From positions 147,012,028 to 147,076,027 of the forward strand of contig CM071570.1 in the NCBI GenBank assembly GCA_036426205.1: DNA of 64,000 bases, read 5' to 3'. The notes under the pieces were generated by a model. It was not told where the DNA came from. It saw only the letters and a program-made list of their open reading frames with translations, and did not search any database. Position numbers and translations under genes: made by a program. The stretch comes from Ascaphus truei. Taxonomy: Eukaryota; Chordata; Amphibia; Anura; Ascaphidae. Shown piece by piece: positions 49,501-59,943 of the stretch; the first letter of the stretch is position 1, and every line of letters begins with the position of its first letter.

Positions 49501-50424
49501 ATGTTAAAAATTCAATAAACTTTTCAATCTAAATTTAAAATAATTTATGTATTGCATTTATCGTGAACTCACCTTTATGGCAAAAGAACAGATGCTGTGG
49601 AGCTCAGTTTAGAAGAGGTGTTCAGTTTCAGACATGGTTAATCAAGGGATTTTGACTCTTCGCAGGCAAGTGCACACTCTTAGAAAAGATTGTAGATAAA
49701 AAAATAGATTGCGTTGAAATAATCTGCACATCAAAAACATACCAGACTCGGTAGATACAGTATACCTTGACACATACTTGTTTCAAGTTACTACTGGAGG
49801 TAAACAAAGACCAAATCATGATTGACTGAGCACACAGAGCGCTGAAATACAGTAATGTTGTCCTGATAAAAAAAAATTGAAACCTAATAGGTAGACTCCA
49901 TTATTATAAAGGTAAAGACGCCATCCTGAAGGCTACAGTACAGTGCAAGAGATGCAACATAAATTATAATGGAGGATGTTCTACACATTTTTAGTGAATT
50001 AGCTGTGGTGACCTTGCAAAAGAGGAAAAACCTCAGTGACATCACGGTAATGGTGAGACAACACAGATTTGATATAGATGGGTTTCCCTTGCTGAGTGAT
50101 AGTCATGCACAATGGTTTAACCAAATCGGTGAGGCAGTAAAAGAGAAGGTCTAGCGTTGCTTCATAACGTAGGCCTCCAGGACCTGGAGGCACCAGAGGG
50201 ACATGCCAAAGACTGTCAGGGTGTCCCAGACCTTCAAACCCGGACTGGCTATGGTTGTCAAGTAAAAGAGGCAGCTTAAGCAGCCCAGGCAACTGACCAC
50301 GGAGCAGCAGAAAGTTCCATGAAACTGTTCATAACCTATATCTGTTTGTCTATCATGTGTTTTTCCTTTATCCAAAAGATTTCGCCAAGCGTTTGAATGT
50401 TTTCAGTTTAAAGTTCTATTATAC
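49501..50424. other. Unassigned; short open frame at 49969-50154
   Basis: A 61-codon ATG frame (starting MEDVLHIFSELAVV) and overlapping minus frames show no family resemblance I recognise. I do not support it as a gene. Confidence 0.35.
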
Positions 50425-50975
50425 TGTAAGAGATGTGTGCAGAGGTACATTTAATGGAGACTGATTAGGGTGAAATTAAATCTTGGCTTTATTATGCCTG
50501 TTCCTTTATCCAGGTAAAACATAATAAAACAACAAAATAACAAACCCCTATCTCTTTGTAAGGGCTTACTGTATTTACTTCCCCAGACTCTATCTGCAGG
50601 ACTGGAGGGATATTCCCATTCCCAGCCTATCACCTCAAAGTCTAAGGAGGTACCTTAAGCAGGTGGCCCTCCATGTCAGGCTCTGGCAGGTTCCTGGGTT
50701 TTCTGTGTCCACAAAATATAGGTGTCTGGATGTCTTCATCTCAGCACAGCCTTTGTTCTCAAGACAGTGTCTGTGGGCAGGTTTTTCTGCTCTCCTTCTG
50801 TCAGCCCAAATGTGAGCTAAGGAATCTCTCTCCTGTGTCTCACATGAGGCTTTTTACAGAGCTCTTATTTGTCCAGGTTGAGACTTGTTAATTGAGTGGC
50901 TGCAATCAACTATCTCTGCTGAATTCTCAGAGCTCTGAGGCTGCTTTATTTAAACAGGGATTCGTCCCTGTTACT
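50425..50975 (-). mobile_element. Solo LTR, family A (551 bp)
   Basis: Plus strand TGTAAGAG...CTGTTACT, flanked by a perfect 5-bp duplication TATAC (50420-50424, 50976-50980). In minus orientation it has a TATA-like TTTAAATAAAG near the start and AATAAA at plus 50488-50493. Its terminal base differs from the family ACA end. The 5-bp duplication fits gypsy-type or ERV-type integration; no coding region identifies which. Confidence 0.78.
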
Positions 50976-50999
50976 TATACAGAACACTTTAAGGTTTAC

Positions 51000-51420
51000 A
51001 TTGTATTATATTTGGAGTGTTCTTTAAGATAGTCTCTGGGTGAGCCCTGAACAAAAGGAGCGACAAATAGTTCTACATTGCTTAAATAACTCTGCAGTGT
51101 TCTAACTGAAGTCAAAATATACTCACCCAGGGATCCTGAAAAATGGGTCATGGTTCAAGGACCGAGAGCTGCGCTTTTATTGTTGTGAAGTTAACTATTA
51201 TGGTTTTTTTAAATGAAAGCTGTGTTCCTACATGCATGCAAGTTCATGAAGCCCAACACATCCCGTATCTTTCCCTTCAAGAGACTACTACCCCCAAACC
51301 AGATGGCATGAAAATGTATCTAGGTTCCCCCTTGCACTTCTACTTGTCTCCTGGCACTTATTGCAAGATTTTATGCACCTTAATAGCTTAAGCCACATAC
51401 TATTGAGACCTAACCAATTC
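51000..51420. other. Intergenic, nothing assigned
   Basis: No recognisable feature before the L1 relic. Confidence 0.4.
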
Positions 51421-52430
51421 GCTCAATGGGGCCAAAGTTGATCTCTCAAAATGTTAGAGGAATCAATACCCTCAAAAGCAAAAACTAGTTCTATCAGAGG
51501 TGGTGAGGTGCTGTTGTTAATCTACAAGAAACTCATTTGTTGTTTAAAGATCAGAAATTTCTATATAGCACGTACTTTCAACTAATATACCAATCCTCAG
51601 AGGGTCTTAAGAAACGCGAAGAAGCCATTCTACTTCATTGAAATTTGAACTTTAACACACATACAATTAAAGCAGATAAACGAGGAAGATATGTCAAAGT
51701 CCTAAATGTAGAAGAGGTCACGCTAAATGTGTTCACTCCAAAATCTGAGAAAAACACATTCTTTAAGACTTTATATGAGAAGTTGGATAAAAAAAAGGGC
51801 CTCTAATAGTAGGATGGAATTTTCACATTGCTCTCAACCCTTAGATCAATCAGGTCCCATATTGCATGCCTCAGTAGCCAAAGGGCTTCGAAGGCTGTTT
51901 ACAGATCATGCCCTCCTGAATGCTTGGGGAATCCTTAATTCTGAAGTAAAGGACTACTCCTTTTTCTCTAATGTTCGAGAATAGACAACATTATGATAGA
52001 CGCGCCCTTTCTAACACTTGGTCTTGGCAACCATCAACCCCACAGCATGGTCAGACCACAATATGGTACAGTTATCTTAACAACTGGGGCCCTGCTTGGA
52101 AACCAAGGAGATGGAGACTTAATGAATCTATGGGATAGATCCTTACAAGGCTGCACATTTTTTAACATTCTGTTATCTCAATTTACCGTATTCATAATGC
52201 ATACCTCCACAGTTGCTTAGCACAATTATGTCCTGGTATTTTCCTTAAAAGTTACAGCTCCTCAGATTTTTATGGACCTTAGGTTTATTCATATGCAGAA
52301 CATATAGTAATGTGCAGTTTACCTAACAACGGAGATCCTCAGACCTCAGTTACTGTTAGCACATGATATTAAAGCTACAATATTTAGTACGTTCAAAAAG
52401 CTGCCCTTAATTACATCAAGGGGAAAAAAC
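51421..52430 (+). mobile_element. L1-type ORF2 endonuclease relic
   Basis: In shifting frames the plus strand gives ISQNVRGI, LIQETH-like, GRYVKVLNVEEVTLNVF, then PLIVGWNFHIALNPLDQSG, FTDHALLNAWGI, DYSFFSNVRE, RIDNIMIDAPFL and WSDHNMVQLS (about 52043-52073). This is the order of the apurinic-type endonuclease domain of L1/Tx1-like LINEs, which nicks target DNA. The SDH active-site motif is retained, but GDFN has become GWNF and frames shift repeatedly. A PLE segment follows on the other strand at 52431. Confidence 0.82.
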
Positions 52431-53510
52431 TCTCACTGAAGAGAGAGGAAGCAGCGGGCACTGCAGGGCAAAAAGACTGCAAAGGCTGGATGGACTGCGC
52501 AAAAATAGAAATACTTTATTTAAACCAACAGCAGTTTGTGTGTTTCCGTTACTCTCTCCGGTCTCTGCGACATCCACTGCCGATCCAGCCGGCGTTCTAC
52601 GTCACGTCCGGTTTCCTGGTGTCACACCGAAACTGGTCCTCCCGGCAACTCTACGCATTTCAAAGGTAGTCCTTCTTCGTCAGGGGTAAGTATAGTAAGT
52701 CCTGGTGTCCCTTCCTTTTATATCCCTCCTTCACCAGAAGTGTTACATAACTTTCTTTAATTATAACTCAATTGCATGGAGAGGAGCACATATAACGAAG
52801 GTCTATAAAACATGTAATACTATGCATAAAATCATATATACTATCTACTTAAAATTAATAATAAATGAGTACATAAACATTTCTAAACATACCATACTAA
52901 TAACCGATAATCATGACAACAATAGTAATGGGATCACAGAAATTTACTTAATTTAGACTTTATCCACTTTAATACTAGTTTATATGTGAGGAAGTTTGGC
53001 CATCAATTGATTGCTAAATGCAATAGTCAGTATCTCCCTTAAACAATAATATATTAATTTGGATCAGTGATTAATTAATTTAGTGTAAATAATTAATTAA
53101 CAAATTAGTATTGAATTAATATTTATAATAATTGTGATTATATAATTTAAAAGTGATCATATTAGTAGTGTATTTGATAATAAATGTGACTATATATTTC
53201 TAACTTGTGAGATTATTCAAAATTAATGTATCATCAAAATATAGAATTTTTTGTGAAAAATAAAATTATGTATGTGAGGAAACATCCCAAATCAATATTA
53301 ATGTTTAGTCCACTAGGCATTAATGTTTTTAATTTATGAATCCATAGAGGTTCTCTTTGGGCTATTTTCTGTATTAAATCTCCTCCTCTATTACCTAATT
53401 CTATTTTATCAATACCCATAAATCTTAGACTTTCTGGATTACACATATGATGTTGTTTGAAATGGCTCGAAACACTACTGCTGGGAATTGGGAACAATTT
53501 CAACTTTTCA
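52431..53510 (-). mobile_element. Penelope-like element 3' end: GIY-YIG tail and terminal repeat
   Basis: The minus-strand frame 53503-53234 reads SSHFKQHHMCNPESLRFMGI, GGDLIQKIAQREPLWIHKL and SGLNINIDLGCFL. This is the conserved end of PLE proteins after the GIY-YIG endonuclease, with the R-E-x-x-W-I-x-x-L pattern. The RT and the GIY-YIG core itself are lost by 5' truncation. An AT-rich 3' UTR follows, then a hammerhead motif (52640-52692) and a GC-rich terminal segment with AATAAA (minus strand, near 52515), ending about 52431. Coding end, ribozyme and poly(A) signal all lie in the same orientation. Confidence 0.85.
52640..52692 (-). ncRNA. Hammerhead ribozyme of the PLE 3' end
   Basis: Minus strand: CTGACGA (complement at 52677-52683; consensus CTGANGA), extra A, stem II GAAGG/CCTTT around ACTA with a G-U closing pair, GAAA, then TGCGTAG where the family has CGCGTAG. 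Core is intact; stem III is weaker than in the 40-kb copy. It lies about 540 bp downstream of the PLE coding end, on the same strand. Confidence 0.7.
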
Positions 53511-53834
53511 AGCTACACCACAGCAAATTTCTGTATATTGTTATTATCTTAATTACATCAGACCCTGATTATCTTTGAGTTATTTCTTGGAATAGCCTAA
53601 AAGCAATGTGCTGAGTATAGGACTTAACCTCTTCAAAAAGTTATGTGTCATACAAAGATATATATTATGAATCATAAAAATGTCTGAAACATCATAAACT
53701 ATATATTTTTGTAATTAAAGTGATGTTTGAATGTACTAATATGGTATGTAATGTAATAATGACTATAAAGTATGGATGTACAATAATGTATATCCCTACA
53801 TACCTCAAAAATATTAATTAATATTTCATGTATA
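53511..53834. other. AT-rich spacer, nothing assigned
   Basis: Could be PLE or L1 flank; no similarity seen. The last four bases are the TATA target duplication of the next LTR. Confidence 0.4.
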
Positions 53835-54603
53835 TGTAGCCCTGGTAAGATTATGGGCTATATTTCTATCCTCCTCCTGTGCAGTAATCCCTTTTAAGGG
53901 CAGGTTTGCCAGGAGTTATCATGGGTTTGCCCCACTTCAAGCACTTGCTCTGGAATGGTGAAGGTAGGTCCCCTGACCCTGTGTCCAATCAAGAGACACA
54001 TGGGCGGTGCCTGCTGAAATCATAAAGAGCAGTGCACTTCCTATGTAGTGTGAGTTTAAGTGAATCAAGAGAGTTAGTCTAGCTAGTGAGTGTGTGTTAA
54101 CAGAGTGAAGGATCAGGTTAGACCCTGATGAGGATAGCTAATAGTTAGGTGGACCAAGTGACTCTTACCCTGTCTAGGTTGTTAAGGGAAGAGCTTGCCC
54201 CACTGTGGGTGCCGCTGAGGCCCAGATTAGAGGCAGGGACATCCTACAGGAGTACAGTTGGCTACTGGTTCTGATGCGATACCTGTCTGTATACAACTGA
54301 CTAAAGAGACAAATAAAGAGCTGCTGCTAATAGAAAGAGACTTGTGTGGAGACTGGAATCTCTCATCCCTGGGAGGGGATTCTGTGGTAGGGATTCCACC
54401 CGTATCCCTGGGGCATACTACAGATGGAAGCACTGCACCATTAGGAGAACGAAGGCATCCACCCCAGAACCTGTCCTGTTGTCCCCCATGTCATCGCGGG
54501 AGACCTGTTGCCAGCAGGTATGCACCATACAGACATATGTAGCCAGACCTTGAGACACCCTAGGGTACCCGATCTGTGATTGGGTGGGGGTACATGGGCT
54601 ACA
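53835..54603 (+). mobile_element. Solo LTR, family C (769 bp)
   Basis: TGTAGCCCTGG...GGGCTACA with matching 7-bp inverted ends (TGTAGCC/GGCTACA) and a 4-bp duplication TATA (53831-53834, 54604-54607). Poly(A) signal AATAAA at 54312-54317. Similar size, poly(A) position and phrases (GAGTTAGTCTAG, GGGTGGGG-TAC near the end) link it to the LTR at 60736-61526. Likely a Ty3/gypsy-type solo LTR. Confidence 0.8.
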
Positions 54604-54678
54604 TATACTAATGTATAATATAAATGGAGGATGGACATTAATATACATTTATTGGCACCCTGGGCAAACCTTTAGCCA

Positions 54679-54681
<3 letters not shown>

Positions 54682-54710
<29 letters not shown>

Positions 54711-54717
54711 TTTTTTT
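54682..54717. repeat. 29-bp poly-C followed by T7
   Basis: Uninterrupted C run (54682-54710), then T. The longest of four such C runs in the window. Confidence 0.95.
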
Positions 54718-54763
54718 CAAGAATCTTTTGTATGTTGTTTGTACTTGCCTGACACCATATATA

Positions 54764-55057
54764 GGTAACGCTGTCTCCCCAACCCTCTGGAAGATTCTGC
54801 CATTACATGGTGCGTTGTGCTGGTTACCTGTTGGCTCACAGGATGCTGAGTCGTCCACCGGTAGTGTTGGGGACGTCTACAAGGTCTAAATCCCAGTATT
54901 GGGCAAAACACTGGCCTTTTCTCACCCCCTCCCCTGCCACTCAAGACAGCTGCTACTGTGGGGAAAACCCAGGATTGGTTATGCCACTGCCTGTACTGTT
55001 ACCCGGGCTTACATGACAGGGAGGGCAGACTAGTAGCCAAAACCAGGCATGGCTACA
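54764..55057 (-). mobile_element. Solo LTR, family B, internally deleted (294 bp)
   Basis: Plus strand GGTAACGCTGTCTCCCC...AGGCATGGCTACA; the left end matches 17092-17140 and the right end matches 12246-12424. Flanked by TATA on each side (54760-54763, 55058-55061). The poly(A) region shared by longer copies is missing. Confidence 0.7.
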
Positions 55058-55284
55058 TATATATTCTCTCTCTCTGTCTGTTTATGCACCCCCCTACTCC
55101 TCTGTTTTTGTACCCCTTTCCCCCCGTTTTTACACCCCCTCCACTGACCTGAATAGAACGTCCTGCTGCAGTTTAGATGCAGAGGAAAGCAGTCTGCTGC
55201 CACCACCCAAACTTTGCCGTCCTAGGCAACAACCTAGGTCACCTAGTGGTTGCTTCGGCCCTGACACCTATACTTTATACTGTC

Positions 55285-55799
55285 TGTAAGAGATCTGTTC
55301 AGAGGTACATATAATGGAGACCATTTTGGGTGTAATTATATCGTGGCCCTATATTATTGACCCTGTTCCTTTGTCCAGGCAAAACATACAAAAAACAAAC
55401 CCCTATCCATTTGTAAGGGCTAACTTACTTCCCCAGACCCTATGTGCAGGACTGGAGGGATATTCCCATTACCAGTCTATCACCCAAAAGTCTCAGGAAG
55501 TACCTTAAGCAGGTAGCCTTCCATGTCAGTCCCTGGCAGGTTCCTGGGTCCTCTGTGTCCAGGAAATATAGGTCTCTGGGTGTCTGGATCTCAGCACACC
55601 TTTGTGCTCAAGACAATGTCTGCGTGCAGGCTTCTCTGCTTTCCTGTGTCAGTCCAATTGTGAACTAAGGAATCTCTCTCCTGTTTCCAACAGGAAGCTT
55701 TTCTTAGAGCTTTAATGTGGCCAGGTGGAGTCTAGTTAATTGCCTGTCTGCAATGAACCCTGCTGGATTTAGAGGCAGTTTCTCTCATACAGTATTACA
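55285..55799 (-). mobile_element. Solo LTR, family A (515 bp)
   Basis: TGTAAGAGATCTG...GTATTACA on the plus strand, near-collinear with 50425-50975 (CCCCTATC, CTTACTTCCCCAGA, GGACTGGAGGGATATTCCC, ACCTTAAGCAGGT). Flanks CTGTC and CAGTC differ at one base. Confidence 0.75.
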
Positions 55800-56579
55800 C
55801 AGTCATTATTATAGTATATACCATATAATAAGTGAAAGAATGAATACGTGTAAAAATGATATAATCTAGAAATGTACAAAGATTTGCATTAGATTTTGGT
55901 AACACACATTAAAATCTTTGTTAATAATGCTACCTTAACAATGTACCTTAAAGTTTGACCAATGCACATGTGCAGTGTATTGGAAAATGCAGGTAACGTA
56001 ACAATAGAGGTTTTGCTAATGGACTTTATTTATGCATAGGATTAGCTTTGAAGATCCCTGTTAAAAAGAAGGAAAAATAACATCCCTTACCTAATTAGGC
56101 AAGATAAGGTATTTTGACCTCATTTAGCATACTTCTGAGGAACTACACCTTTGTTATGTAGTTCGGAGATCGTAGTAGAAATGTCAGGCACTAAAGGTTT
56201 ATTTTTAAATTAATGATATTAACTCAATATCTAAAATAACCCTCTTGGATGGCCATAAGGCAGTTGTTAGGGGGCAATTAATATCAATTATTGATAGCAA
56301 TTGAAGCAGAAAAGTAATGGGAAAAAGACTTGGAAATTAACAAGTTGTTTCAAGAATTTAAAAAAAAAAGCAGAATATCTATTTCCAGTAAGTTAAACCC
56401 CTCTGAGAAATCCATGACATCAGAGTCAGAGTGGAAAGAACCATGCGGTTGATGCACAAAAATATTACTAGCAGGGCTACTAGGCATACTGACTTTTGGT
56501 TACAAAATTAAATTTAAAAATGGCCCAATCTCAGATATATTCAATTAGAAACAAATTGATTCGGGAAATGTTTAACCAT
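55800..56579. other. AT-rich DNA upstream of L1 RT, nothing assigned
   Basis: May be decayed L1 ORF2 between endonuclease and RT, but no motif was readable. Confidence 0.35.
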
Positions 56580-57735
56580 GCCTCAATAAGGGAAGAATTA
56601 TTCACCCAGACCTGCTGGGTTTCATACGCAGTGACAAGCCTCTGACAATACAGATGACTAGTCAACATCATGTAGATTACCAGTGGCGAACTCGCAGACT
56701 GTGCAGTCTTTGGGCTTGATGCTGAAAAAGCTTTTGACAGGATGAACTGGGATTTTAGGTTTGGTTCTCTTGATACATTTGGGTGTGGGTAAAACTTTCA
56801 TGGAAGGCATCTCATACGTATCAAAAACTAACAGTCTCCATAGCATTTAATGGCCATTTCTCAGATTAATTTTCTATATCTAATGGGAACAAACAGGGGT
56901 ACCTCCTTTTACCTTTGGTGTTTGCCAGGTCAATAGAGCCTCTTAGTTGCCTTGGCCAGAATAGTGTTTATATATCTGGGTTTAAAGTAACAACGGGAAG
57001 AATTTAAAATTGCTCTATTCGCAAATCACATAATTCTAACTATTACTAAGCCTCTCAAATCACTTTCCAATCTTTTCTAGATAATGTTCACATTTAGCTC
57101 TTATTTTGCGTTCAAGATTAACAACTCAAAAGCAGAAGCTTTAAGCATTAACCTTCCTACCCAAACTATGAAGTTATTGCACTTACATTTTTAAATTTTG
57201 ACTTTAAATGGGATCCAAAAGCTTTTAAATACTTGGGCATACAGCTTCCAAAGGTTATTAATTCATTATACATATTCAATTATTAAAAAGATAGAAAAAT
57301 AAATACTGCAATGGTTCTCTTACCCAATTTCATAGATAGGCTGGATCTGGGCAATAAAAATGAACATTCTACCTCTTCTATTATATTTATTTCACACTCT
57401 ACCCCATACGTGTACTGGTCCAAGAATTTGCTCTCTTTATAAAAAAATAGTTTGTATGGAATCACAAAAAGTCCCAAATTAAAAAGGAGATTTTAAACAT
57501 TGGCTTACCACCAATCCTCCATTAAAACAAAATGGGTTAACTAGCCAAAGTGGTGCAATGGCACAGCCCATCAAATATTAAAAGATGGGTAGATCTAGAA
57601 GCCAACCTAATTGCCCCGGTTCCTTTGGAGGATATAATTTGGTTGACAAGAAAGAAAGACCCAACATTGTCATTGAAAATTTGGGACTCTTCCAAGCTGA
57701 AATTGAAACTCACAAATAAATTATCCCATGGGCGA
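56580..57735 (+). mobile_element. L1-type ORF2 RT and C-terminal relic
   Basis: Plus-strand frames give HPDLLGFI, DAEKAFDRMNWDF (motif A with both Asp), SNGNKQGYLL (motif B, usually TRQGCPLSP), FKIALFANHIILT (motif C; FADD has become FANH), FKINNSKAEAL, LLYLFHTLP and finally the open stretch 57550-57735 WVDLEANLIAPVPLEDIIWL ... LKIWDSSKLKLKL. This is the L1 order. The catalytic motif C is lost and many stops exist. It ends where a different repeat begins at 57735. It could belong to the same insertion as the endonuclease at 51421, split by PLE and LTRs. Confidence 0.85.
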
Positions 57736-58095
57736 ATTTTTTTGGCGAATTTGGATCCGCAGCGGATCGGCCGGTTAATTTTGTCCACGAATTTCAGGCA
57801 TCAATCTTAAAACGGCCCGATTCGCGTTTTACGGATTTTTAATTATTATTACCAATACACTACGCAGATTCCGCAACCCATAGACGGATTTGTAGAATTC
57901 AATCCGCGGATTCAGAAATCTGTTGGCGGATTAGATTCTTAAGAATCCGCCAACGGATTGCTGAATCCGAGATTGGATTCTACACATCCATCCACGTGTT
58001 GTATCCAATGCTGGTTTTTGATGAATATGTGTGTATTAAAACCGACAAAATCTGTTTGTGGATTTTGAACAGCAAAACGGGTTTGGGGGGGAAAA
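57736..58095. repeat. Interspersed repeat rich in GCGGATT motifs
   Basis: The word GGATT with preceding CGC/GGC recurs many times on both strands. A 15-16 bp inverted repeat (57916-57932 / 57944-57959, core GTTGGCGGATT/AATCCGCCAAC) forms the centre. It probably represents a MITE inserted in or beside the L1; ends are not defined. Confidence 0.5.
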
Positions 58096-58359
58096 TGCGA
58101 GAAAATCCAATACTTTGGCCATAATATTTTAACTATTGAAAGGGGTGGTAGGGGGAAGAGGTGGGGAGACCCTGTTCAGCAACTTACAAATATAATAGAA
58201 ACTACATGTGGTGTAATCGGGATAAAGTGGACAATTGAGAAACAGAAATAGAATCCCTATAGATGCTCACAATAATGTAAGTCAGTAGAAATAATACAAT
58301 TATTAAATTACCCATATGTATGAAGAAGAATCTAGATAAAATACATATTATTGGTTCAA

Positions 58360-59405
58360 TTGTTTGAAATTATGGGCATTATTGAAATTCTTGCTCTCTG
58401 ATTGGTCAAAAATCCGGGCATTATCAATTCAAAATGGCCTGGAATTTTTGGCACCTTGCCAAGTTTCTCAGCCACTCCACTTTGAGTTCTCATACCCACT
58501 GAATGATAGCAGCTCTCAGACAAGGGAGGTGATTGGACAGGAGACACTAGCAAGGCACTGGGAAGAACCCACTCCTGAAGAAGTTCCCAGCAGGATCAAA
58601 ATGCGTGACGTCAGTAGCGCGACCGCCAAGCAGTTGTCTGGCCTATTTGAGTACAGCCTCTATATACTATTTAGAGAACAGTTAACTTTGATGTGGGCCA
58701 TGCGTGGATCCCACTAGCAAGGAAAAGGGTTAAGAGCAGTGGCTGCTAGTCAGCTGACTATCCATGTGTTCAGTACCCGGTGTCTCCCCAGGCGTCTCCC
58801 CCACCAGGAGATAACACGCAGCAACTCAGTATAATGTGGCACTCAATACTACATTCAGCTGTATACACTCTATATCTTATTACAGAGCACGGTTTCTGTT
58901 AACCCTGTATTACACTTGCAACAGCTAAGCCTCCTGTATATATACCAATCACATTTATTTTTGCAGATAGTGACAGACTCTTTGCACCATACTTGTGGTT
59001 ATAAGAATCAGATCAAAATTACTTGCTGCAGCAGATGATTATACTGCTCGCAAAGTTGGATCTGGATGACATGTCTAAACCAATAGTTTAGACCACTTGA
59101 TCATTTGATAATTTAACATAGCAGATAGACATTACCTGACTGTCCACCTATACATTCCAGTATTCTGACACCAATCAGTGTCAGTAACTGACATCTGGTC
59201 TACACCTATACAGGGTATAATATAGGAGCCACTTCACCACTATACTACCTCTGGTGTATGGCTATATAGAAGACTTACTCAGTAGATATTACATCCATAA
59301 GTTGTCTCAGATATGCGCTACAATTTAGGTTTGATATGGTTTATGTTTTCTAAGTATCAATAACATTTTATTATTTTGATAGTTTGACGATTAGTGAGTG
59401 CATCA
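58360..59405 (+). mobile_element. Decayed Penelope-type terminal repeat
   Basis: Holds a degenerate hammerhead motif (58570-58607) and then about 800 bp of non-coding DNA ending in GTGAGTGCATCAATAGGGATTCTC, which resembles the GTGAGTGGGCATTTG end near 40935. No PLE coding sequence is attached. Boundaries are approximate. Confidence 0.45.
58570..58607 (+). ncRNA. Degenerate hammerhead-like motif
   Basis: CTGAAGA (58575-58581), extra A, stem II GTTCC/GGATC around CAGCA (one mismatch), then AAAA instead of GAAA, then TGCGTGA. The loss of the conserved G after stem II should abolish cleavage. Same layout as the motifs at 40.6 and 52.6 kb. Confidence 0.55.
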
Positions 59406-59429
59406 ATAGGGATTCTCTTTTGCCTCTAA

Positions 59430-59943
59430 CTTACGTTTATTGTTATGTTTGGAATACCAAGATGGCCGAAAAATACAGAGCTGGTAACAAAATGCACTGT
59501 ATGAGAAAACTAGACCTATGATCAAGCGGGAAAAAACACATTAGTAAGGAAGATTCACACCGCACAAATAATAATGAATCCAAAAATAACAAATAACATA
59601 TGGGAATAATAACATGGAATGTTAAAGGTTTAAAGCCCGCCATACAGAGGAAACGTACTAAGACATTTAAAATTATTAAAAGTAGAGGTAGCACTTATGC
59701 AGGAAACCCACCTAAATAATGAGGAAAGCAAAAAGCTTAAAAGGGATTGGGTAGGAAGCTGTTTCTACTCCCCAGCGGTAGGAAAAAAAGGAGGGGTGGA
59801 AATCCTTATAATTAAATCCTTTCCATTTGAATTAATAACACAACTGAAGATGGCACACAGCATTAAATAAATTGCCAAATTAAAATGTACATACTGTAGC
59901 AGAATTAGACATATATAATATGTACGGACCTAATGAACAAAAA
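59430..59943 (+). mobile_element. L1-type ORF2 endonuclease, 5' half
   Basis: From 59597 the frame reads IITWNVKGLKPAIQRKRT, then after a shift MQETHLNNEESKKLKRDWVGSCFYSPAVGKKGGVEILI and, near 59910-59940, YNMYGPNEQ-like. These are the N-terminal blocks of the L1 endonuclease (WNVKGL, QETHL with catalytic E, GGV). It is interrupted at 59943 by a 2.7-kb insertion and resumes at 62671. Confidence 0.85.

Noticed and set aside
49969..50154. Small ORF starting MEDVLHIF
   Set aside because: Length is within chance expectation and there is no recognisable family or ribosome-context evidence.
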